From Spirogloea muscicola (Eukaryota > Streptophyta > Zygnematophyceae > Spirogloeales > Spirogloeaceae): 15,245 nucleotides of DNA. Shown here one piece after another: positions 9,028 through 15,245 of this stretch. The position numbers and the translations under genes were made by a program. The stretch spans positions 176,066 to 191,310 of the forward strand of contig WELB01000140.1 of assembly GCA_009602725.1 (NCBI GenBank), given 5' to 3'. How positions within the stretch are numbered: position 1 is the stretch's first letter; each line of letters opens with the position of its first letter. The notes below the pieces were generated by a model that had not been told where the DNA came from, did no database searches, and saw only the letters and a list, made by a program, of their open reading frames with translations.

Positions 9028-10987
9028 GCGCTGCTGCACTGCGCCGACAACGCGCTGCGCGTCGTCAGCACCGCCGCCATGCGCGTGCTCGCCACGGTGC
9101 AGGGCGTCAAGCCGCTGCCGTCGTCGCTCTCCGCCGCGCCGCCGGCGCTCTCCCTCGGCATGCGCGACACCGCTGTCCTGCTCCACCCCTCCTCCGCGTT
9201 GCTGCTCCTCCCAACCGGCCAGGTTTGCAAGACTCGCCCACCGAGCCCCGGTCTCCATCACCGCTGGTCCAGGCCCGCGCTCGCCCCGCTGCTCAACCTC
9301 GCTCTTGGTCAAGCTTTCCATGGAGCGAGATGCCCGGCCTGCTGACAGCGCCCCTTGTCGGTGCCCGTCTCGGGTGCCAGACTTCCCTGCAGCTCTACGA
9401 CCTCGCTGGCGGCCGCCATGTTGCGGAGCTGGAGGTGACCGCCCGCAACTACGTCGCCGAGGGCCAGGAGGCGGGCGCAGTCACGCACGTCGTGGTCGCC
9501 CCCGATGGCTCCACAGTGGTCACTGCCGAGGCCGTCCTTCCCGAGGAGGGCATGGGCGGTGCCTCAACGCTCAAGTTCTGGCAGCACCATGGCGGTGTTG
9601 GCCGCGATGGCGGGTCGGTGCCCTCCTTCCAGCTCAATACGCACGTCAGCGAGCCCCACGGAGGTGCCATCGCGGCTCTGTCCTACAGCCCCGCCATGGA
9701 GCACGTGGTGGCGAGCGCATCGGCCGATGGCACCTTCAAGCTGTGGGTGCGGGTGGTGGGAGTCGGCAAGGGCACGGCGTTGGCTGCCGAAGCGACTGCA
9801 GAGCCAGCGCCGCCACTCTGCTGGCGCTGCAGCTGCACAGGATCCTTCCGTGGTGCCCCCATCACTTCAGTGGCATTCTCGACGGATGGCTCCCTGCTTG
9901 CCGCCGCTGCCGGCGACATCGTCACCCTCTGGGACCCGGCCTCGTGCGAGCTCCTGTGCACGCTACCGCCCCTCCCCGTCAAAGGCAGTACGAGAGCCAA
10001 GGCCCCGCTGCTTCGCCGCGTCTCCTTTGTGCCTCAGTCCGCCTTCCTGGTGGCGGCGTCAGAGACCACCGTGGGTGTGTACAGCCTGCTCACAGCGACA
10101 CTCTGGTGGTCCTACCACCTCGAAGTGCGTGTCTTGGTCGTCAACCCTGGCGCTCCGGAGTTTGCAATTGCTGTCGCAGAGCATGACGGCAATGCTGGGC
10201 ACCTCCTGCTCTTTGATCCCTCCAGCCCAACGCCAACAGCATCTTATGATGTTGCTGAGATTGAGGGAGCTGCAGCCGTGTACATGGGTCCTGGATCTGC
10301 ACTCTTGCCGAGCAGCAAAGGCTGCCCACTGGTAGTGCTCGACAAGGAGCGAGACTATGTTGTACTCGACTCCGCCAGCGACACCGAGGGGCTTCGGAAA
10401 CCCTTGGCCTTGGGCAGCCCAAACAATGTGGAAGGTACAATCCCAACTGCAATCCTTCACCGATCTACTACGTTGCCTCTGTCTTGGCTTGTCGTTCTTC
10501 AGTGGTGGGTCACTTTGCTTCTCTGCTCTTGTCAAGGAGGTTCCTTGACAAGGCACGGCTCTTGATGTATTGCAGCCAAATCCCAACTCATCCAAGTGCT
10601 TCATGTCATACGATTCCTGAGGGTGAGGACATTGTCGATTGTGGTGCAGAGGTTGTGTCTGCTTATGCAGCCATGTACGGAAAGTTGCCAAAGGCGGCGG
10701 ACTCTGAGGAAGTTAAAGAGGGACGTACTGAGGGCCTGTCGAGCTCTTTGGGGTTTGTGGACATCCAGGCAGATCGCTCGCCGCAGCCATACTCGAGCCT
10801 GCTCAGCGGTCCCTCCCACGTGCTGCCCTCATTAGTAAGCATCTATCCAAGATTCATGGAGTCTTTCTTAGACAAGGCCCCCATGGGTGAGGATGTTAGC
10901 TTGCACAGGCTTGGCAGCAGCAGTGAAGATTGTGACGCGCCAAGGCAACAGGTCCTCCCCTTCAGAAGACAAGAATTTTTGACCTGA
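9028..10987 (+). CDS. WDR75: WDR75 / UTP17 (Nan1), WD40 protein of the small-subunit processome, 5'-partial
   Basis: Nucleolar WD40-propeller protein of the t-UTP/UtpA complex, which links rDNA transcription to early 18S pre-rRNA processing. Exons: 9028-9222 (after GCGCAG; could extend to 9013), 9393-10434 and 10650-10987 (TGA), phases 0 and 1, about 524 residues. Family landmarks: ALLHCADNALRVVS and VLATVQGVK; QLYDLAGGRHVAELEV; LKFWQHH; FQLNTHVSEPHGG; ASASADGTFKLWV; a full WD-type unit from APITSVAFSTDGSLLA to DIVTLWDPASCELL; and GPSHVLPS in the C-terminal tail, the family's SHVLPS motif. Relatives are roughly 800-900 residues, so several hundred N-terminal residues, including the first propeller, are missing. 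No start codon or upstream exon is visible before the N at 9011. The last exon could instead start at 10671, phase-compatible and 7 residues shorter. A TGTAA follows the stop by about 105 bases. Confidence 0.85.
10528..10552. repeat. Perfect 11-bp inverted repeat in the last WDR75 intron
   Basis: Arms CTTGTCAAGGA (10528-10538) and TCCTTGACAAG (10542-10552) are exact complements around the three-base centre GGT. It lies in the 215-base intron 10435-10649, about 100 bases before the acceptor. It would form a stable hairpin in the pre-mRNA. Confidence 0.8.
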
Positions 10988-11091
10988 CAGATGACGACAG
11001 TCACAAGTTGCAACATGTGCATCTACTGGGCTAAGCTGAGCTCTGTAAGCGGGTGTCTACTGCCAGAGCTGAAACTTTGCTTGTCTTCTCA

Positions 11092-11096
11092 TGTAA
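11092..11096 (+). other. Polyadenylation signal TGTAA for WDR75
   Basis: TGTAA lies about 105 bases after the WDR75 stop codon, the usual signal and spacing in green algae. A second copy at 11044-11048 is closer to the stop and could be an alternative. Confidence 0.5.
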
Positions 11097-11201
11097 CTTT
11101 CACAAGCCCAAGCGCGGGTGAACCATCATAAGTGCCGGTATTATGCATGTATGAATGGACATCTGGAAAGGTCAACCTGTGCCCACAGCTGCTGACAAGC
11201 A

Positions 11202-11206
11202 TTACA
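11202..11206 (-). other. Polyadenylation signal TGTAA for the SUD1-like gene
   Basis: The minus strand reads TGTAA about 215 bases after the TGA at 11422-11420. It is the only copy I found in the downstream flank of this gene. Confidence 0.5.
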
Positions 11207-11419
11207 TCCTCTTTCCAAGCTCTTGAATGAGGACGAAGGTTGGGCTGGTGAAAGAGATGGCTCCGGCTGCCACTCTGACTGCCCAATATCAGTGTCCAAG
11301 AAGGGCAACGCAAGCAAACGCACCCGTGGGAGGGAGATGGGGGGAAGGGGACCAGCGGTGGTGGTAGTTACCGGGCAATACAGTGAACTAAAATCGGAAG
11401 TTCTGTACAAGGTGGGCTG

Positions 11420-14400
11420 TCATCGGGGTGCCAACGACTCTAGAATCTCTTGAGTGTCAGGAGGTTGAAGCAGCCTCACATCAAGCACAGTCTGGCCAGC
11501 CGAGGAGGAGGAAATGGGGGTCTCAGAGGAGGATGACGGAGAAAGCCGCTCAAGGTGGCAGTTCGCATTCTCCAAGGGCTGCAGTATCTGGTGCTGCTCG
11601 CTGACGAGCTCCCCGGGGGATGAATCATCGCCCTCCTTCAGCTGTTCCGCTGGCGTCACACCAGCTTCTCGTCCCTCCACTGCACTCCTAGCAAAGTTGT
11701 GCAGCCGGCGGCCGACGAGATAACGGTCGTCCCGGATTGCATCATGCACGCGCATCAGCGCCAGGCTAAGGTGCGCCACGAGGAGGCCAAGGGAGGTGAG
11801 CCCTGCCGTGGCCAGCCAGGCATAGCGCATGATGGCCCAGCGCCACACTGCTGGCAAAACTTCCCAGGACGCCAGCCATCGGGCCACAACATATGGGCAG
11901 CACAGTGCTGTGAGCAGCTGCACTAGGACAGGCCCCACGACCTCACGCAGGCACCACCCGGCTTTGAGGCCCACGAGGCCATGTGCACGGGCGCGCTCCA
12001 GCCGCTCCCGCCACCCGGCATCAGTCAATGAGACCAGCCGCACCCAGATCTTGAGGAAGAGGAGGCCCAATGCCCAGTCCTGGTAGAGCAGCAGCACCGG
12101 CGTCTGGTCCGGGGGGACTCGCAGAGGGACCAAAAGCAGCAGTTCAAACAGAACGCCGGCCAGGATTGGAACGGCGCCGAGCCACAGCACCAGCAACAGC
12201 GTGCCCTGAGTGCATAAGCCTGCCCAATGCAGGGCAGCCCAGGCTACTGTGCGGGCTCGGTGTGTGCAAGCGTATGCTGCTGCATGGCGCACCACGGCAC
12301 ATGCGCCCCACAGCAGGTAGCACCCCAGGCCCCATGCATACAAGTCTGCACCAAGGCAAGCAACAGAAGGGCTTGACATTTGAAAAGAGCTGGCCATGTC
12401 GAGCTGGACTTATGCAGACAAGAATAGCGAAGCTGAGCAGCACGAACAGGTGGCTATGGGCGTACCATTGCAGTGAGTGTGCGGGGCATAGGGCACGCGT
12501 GTGAGGTGGTAGAGTGCCCAGCGACCGGTGGCAGTCGGCAGGAGCAGTATCCCAGTGTTGCATGCCAGGAGGGTCGCCCATGCAGCGCCCAGCAGCATGG
12601 CAAGGCGCCCCGCCAGCCAGGCACTGAGGACAACATCAGCTTCGCCCATCAGCTTTGCCTCAAACACTGGACAAAAGCTGACAAGCATCCATGTTGAACT
12701 GTGTAGGCACGACTTACTCCTCTGCTTTGTCAACACCATCATTGCTGGTGTTTCCCTTGTCCAGGGCCATTGCAGGGGCCAGGTCCGGCACAACACCGTT
12801 GCGTTCTCTCGCTGCTTCGCCATAAGCATGTGCTTGCATGGGAGGTTGAGGAGCAGCTTGGGGGCCAGGTGCTACGGCCAACCCAGGACCGAGGGCAGGG
12901 TCAGGCACTGGGGCTGCATTTGGTTGAGGAGCCTGTTGTTGAGGATTGGTGGGGGCGGGCGGGGGCAGCAGGAATGTCGCAAGGGAGAAAATGGGGGCAA
13001 GTGCTGAGAACCACATGCGGAGAGCGCGCTTGAGTGTAGCTCGTGGCCGGAAGTGCTCAATTGTGAAGGGAACGCAGACATGGAAAAGAAGCATGTCTGC
13101 CGGTATCTCCGTAAACGGGTCAGAGAACCTGCACGCATGACACAAGGAGATGGTCAGTGCCAGAGAGAAGAAGGCAGGTGTCAAACCTAAATCTGGCAAT
13201 CAGACCAAGAAGTTTACTCCAGGGCAATCAGGAAACATTCATTGTCCAATGCAGGGGAGGGCCCAGACAAATACCAGCCTGCTCAAAGCAGCTGTACCCC
13301 TAGATACATAGCTTCGCTGAAAGGTCTGTCCGCTCGCCAAAGTGAGTGCAAAACGAAAATCAGCAGGCGAGGCTAAGCTCACCTGAAGTTAAGGGGAAAT
13401 ACGCGAGGCGCAAGTGCGAGGGCGGCCTGCGCCGGCAGGTAGATGAGCATGACGATAAGGTTGCCATAGACAAGCGTGGACAGCAGCACGCGACGGCAGT
13501 GCTTGCCCAGCGGGTCTTCCACCAGATCACGTAGTGGGTTGTAAGCGGGGTCAGTCGGATCTCGCAGGAAGGCCAGGATGCCCGGCCGCAGAATCTCACG
13601 CAGCAGCGCCACGAAGAGCGTGATGTGCAGCATGTACAGTATCCCGGCGCCCCAGTGGACGAGCGAGGCCGCGAGTGGCGCCCGTGCCAGGCCCTGCAGG
13701 CGTTGCGCGGCCGTTGCACCCACCAGGCGCAGTGTGCACATATCCAGCCACCAGCCACATAGCAGCGGGAAGAGCCCGAGCTCCACGCCAAGCAAAGCCG
13801 CAACTTTGAGCGCCACAGCGCTCTGCCGGGCCACAGCGCCCGCTTGCCTCGCTGCCCATGCCACTCCCAGCCCCACACGATCAACAGCAACTGGCTCCCC
13901 AGCCACCCTCCCGCGAACAGACCGCAGGAGCGCTAACAGCACGCAGTAAACCAGCAGCGCCACCCCCACCACCGAGTACCCCACGCCGACCAGCGCTCCA
14001 TCCGACATGTCCACAGCTGCAGAGGGCAAGAATCCTGACGCCTCTGGAAGATACGAGCTGGACATAAGCCGCGATGCCGTGGAGAGGACCAAGCGCCCGA
14101 GCGTGAAAGGTAGCAGCACGACGAGCATCAAGAAGATGGCGTTGCTCGCCAGTACCTGCCCACAAACCCTCCGCAATCAGGAACATGCCACCACCATGCC
14201 AATCTGTCCATGGCGGCAGTGTGAGCAGAGAGGGTGCAGAGCTCACAATGACAGGGTCTGTTGACCTGAACCTAAGACAGCGGGGTAAGCTCAGAGGCTG
14301 TCTGCTGCGATCAAGGGCAGCGAGCTCGGCTCTCACCGTGATGGCATTCTCGAGGAGGTGCAGTATGGGCCCCTGCATGCCCACTAGCTCGTCGAATGGC

Positions 14401-15239
14401 AGCTCGTCGCCGCCCTCCACCTCTGCCTCTTCGGCGGCGTCCTCGGGCAAAGGTGGGGGGAGCACGGCTAGGCCATCGGCCGGGGGAAGGGGGAGCACCA
14501 CGGGGCCCGGGCCTCTGCCTCCGCCGGCCCGCAGCCAGGGAGGCGGGATCTCGAGGTCGCGGTGCTGCTGGAGGGGCAGCCAGAGGCGATCGAGGCCGTT
14601 GGCAGGCCCCCCGTCCGCGCCAGCGGCGGCAGCGTCGTCGCGCAGGTGGCGGAGGTACTCGCGCAGCGAAGTGGCGGCGAGGAAGACGAGGACGATGCCG
14701 GCGGAGAGCGCGGAGCCGTAGATGCAGTCGGCGAGGAGGAGCGGCGGCGTGGCGCGCGAGTGCAGGAGGGCGTGGGCGTGCGGCAGGGTGCGCGCGAACG
14801 CCAGGCGGCAGAGGGCGCAGGTGGCGAGCGGCACGGCCAGCAGCCAGACGGCCAGCACCAGCGCCAGGCGCGCGGCGAGGCGCAGCGCCCACCCGGCGCG
14901 CGCGCCCAGGCCCCACAGCAGCTCCACCAGCGGCAGCCGCGCGGGCGCGCCGGCGGCGTACACCGGCGAGAACGCAAACGCGTGCTTGCACACCTGCGGA
15001 CGGCAGAGGCGCCGGGGCTGAGAGGTGATGGAGGACGAGCGCAAGGAGGGAGGGAGGAGCGGGGAGCTATTGGCAGTGCGGGAGCAGACCTCGCAGTGGC
15101 GGGCGCGGGAGTGGTGGAGCCACTGGAGGAGGCAGCCCTGGTGCACGAACTTGATGGAGCCGGAGCAGGCGCAGGGGTAGAAGAGCGGGTCGCCGGGCTC
15201 GCCGCCCGCGCGGCAGATGCGGCACTCCTCCGCCTCCAT
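11420..15239 (-). CDS. SUD1: RING-CH E3 ubiquitin ligase of the ER membrane (SUD1 / MARCHF6 / Doa10), 6 exons
   Basis: Polytopic ER ubiquitin ligase of ER-associated degradation; relatives also control sterol-synthesis enzymes such as HMG-CoA reductase and squalene monooxygenase. Exons in transcript order: 15239-15090, 14993-14337, 14155-13383, 13128-12718, 12623-12466 and 12345-11420 (TGA); phases close to 1024 residues, against 1108 for Arabidopsis SUD1. The N-terminal RING-CH has all eight zinc ligands: C6, C9, C23, C25, H33, C36, C49, C52. Then come KHAFAFSPVY, the SUD1-type PFDELVGMQGP (about 248), the TEB4-Doa10 region with LREILRPGILAFLRDP (about 455-469), DPFTEIPADMLLF (about 530), a Pro/Ala/Gln-rich linker (about 582-664), LLYQDWALGLLFLKIW (about 802-817), and the conserved C-terminal element IRDDRYLVGRRLHNFA (about 920-935) followed by a Ser-rich tail. 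ATG 15239 is the natural start because C6 follows at once. Least certain is the exon 4/5 join: donor GTAAGT at 12717 is clear, but an acceptor ending at 12678 also fits the phase (40-base intron). Intron 15089-14994 is stop-free and 96 bases long. Confidence 0.92.
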
Positions 15240-15245
15240 GGCGCC

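Larger units (their letters stand above)
10988..11419. other. Convergent intergenic region (3' UTRs of WDR75 and SUD1)
   Basis: This is the space between the two convergent stop codons. It carries TGTAA on the plus strand at 11044-11048 and 11092-11096 and on the minus strand at 11206-11202. The implied transcript ends approach each other to within about 100 bases without overlapping. No additional gene is supported. Confidence 0.65.

Noticed and set aside
13346-13534. Plus-strand open frames opposite the SUD1-like gene (for example 13346-13534 and 14396-15028)
   Set aside because: They are shadows of conserved minus-strand exons; their translations are Arg-rich or featureless.
1-15245. tRNA, rRNA, CRISPR, prokaryotic operon or integrated virus or transposon signatures
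   Set aside because: Reading both strands gave no cloverleaf gene, repeat-spacer array, terminal repeat with a transposase, or viral-type reading frame; the gene structures are ordinary spliced nuclear genes.

Overview
The window is nuclear DNA of a eukaryote, most likely a green alga (Chlorophyta, probably a trebouxiophyte-like lineage). Every recognisable gene is split by short GT-AG introns of about 80-255 bases. The proteins read best against plant-type families (Mn-type MTP cation transporters, AVT/SLC38 amino-acid transporters, SUD1-like E3 ligases). TGTAA, the usual green-algal polyadenylation signal, lies after the stop codons of the two rightmost genes. Coding exons are very GC-rich at gene starts and clearly less so toward gene ends. 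The species cannot be named from the sequence.

Layout from left to right. (1) 2-2131, plus: a Mn-type cation diffusion facilitator (MTP8-11 group), seven exons, 5' end cut by the window edge. (2) 2461-5320, minus: an eleven-exon amino-acid transporter of the AAAP/SLC38/AVT6 type, rebuilt as 458 residues, convergent with gene 1; the 329 bases between their stop codons carry two palindromic elements. (3) 5321-7112: about 1.8 kb without a recognisable gene. (4) 7113-7656, minus: a small unrecognised two-exon gene for a protein with an N-terminal signal peptide. (5) 7657-9011: a GC- and G-rich upstream region, then an AT-richer stretch without genes, ending at a single N. (6) 9028-10987, plus: the C-terminal part of WDR75/UTP17, a small-subunit processome WD40 protein; its N-terminal part is absent from the window and the N marks the probable assembly break. 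(7) 11420-15239, minus: a complete six-exon gene, rebuilt as 1024 residues, for a MARCHF6/SUD1/Doa10-type RING-CH ubiquitin ligase of the ER membrane, convergent with WDR75.

The genes look like unrelated housekeeping functions (Mn homeostasis, amino-acid transport, ribosome biogenesis, ER-associated degradation). I see no operon, CRISPR array, tRNA, rRNA or intact transposon, and no convincing undescribed multi-gene system. The items most worth a second look are two stop-free introns of length 3n (one inside the RING-CH domain), the palindromes at and after the MTP stop codon, the WDR75 break at the N, and the unrecognised secretory-type protein. Exon joins were made by eye from splice consensus, reading frame and family similarity; no alignment was run.
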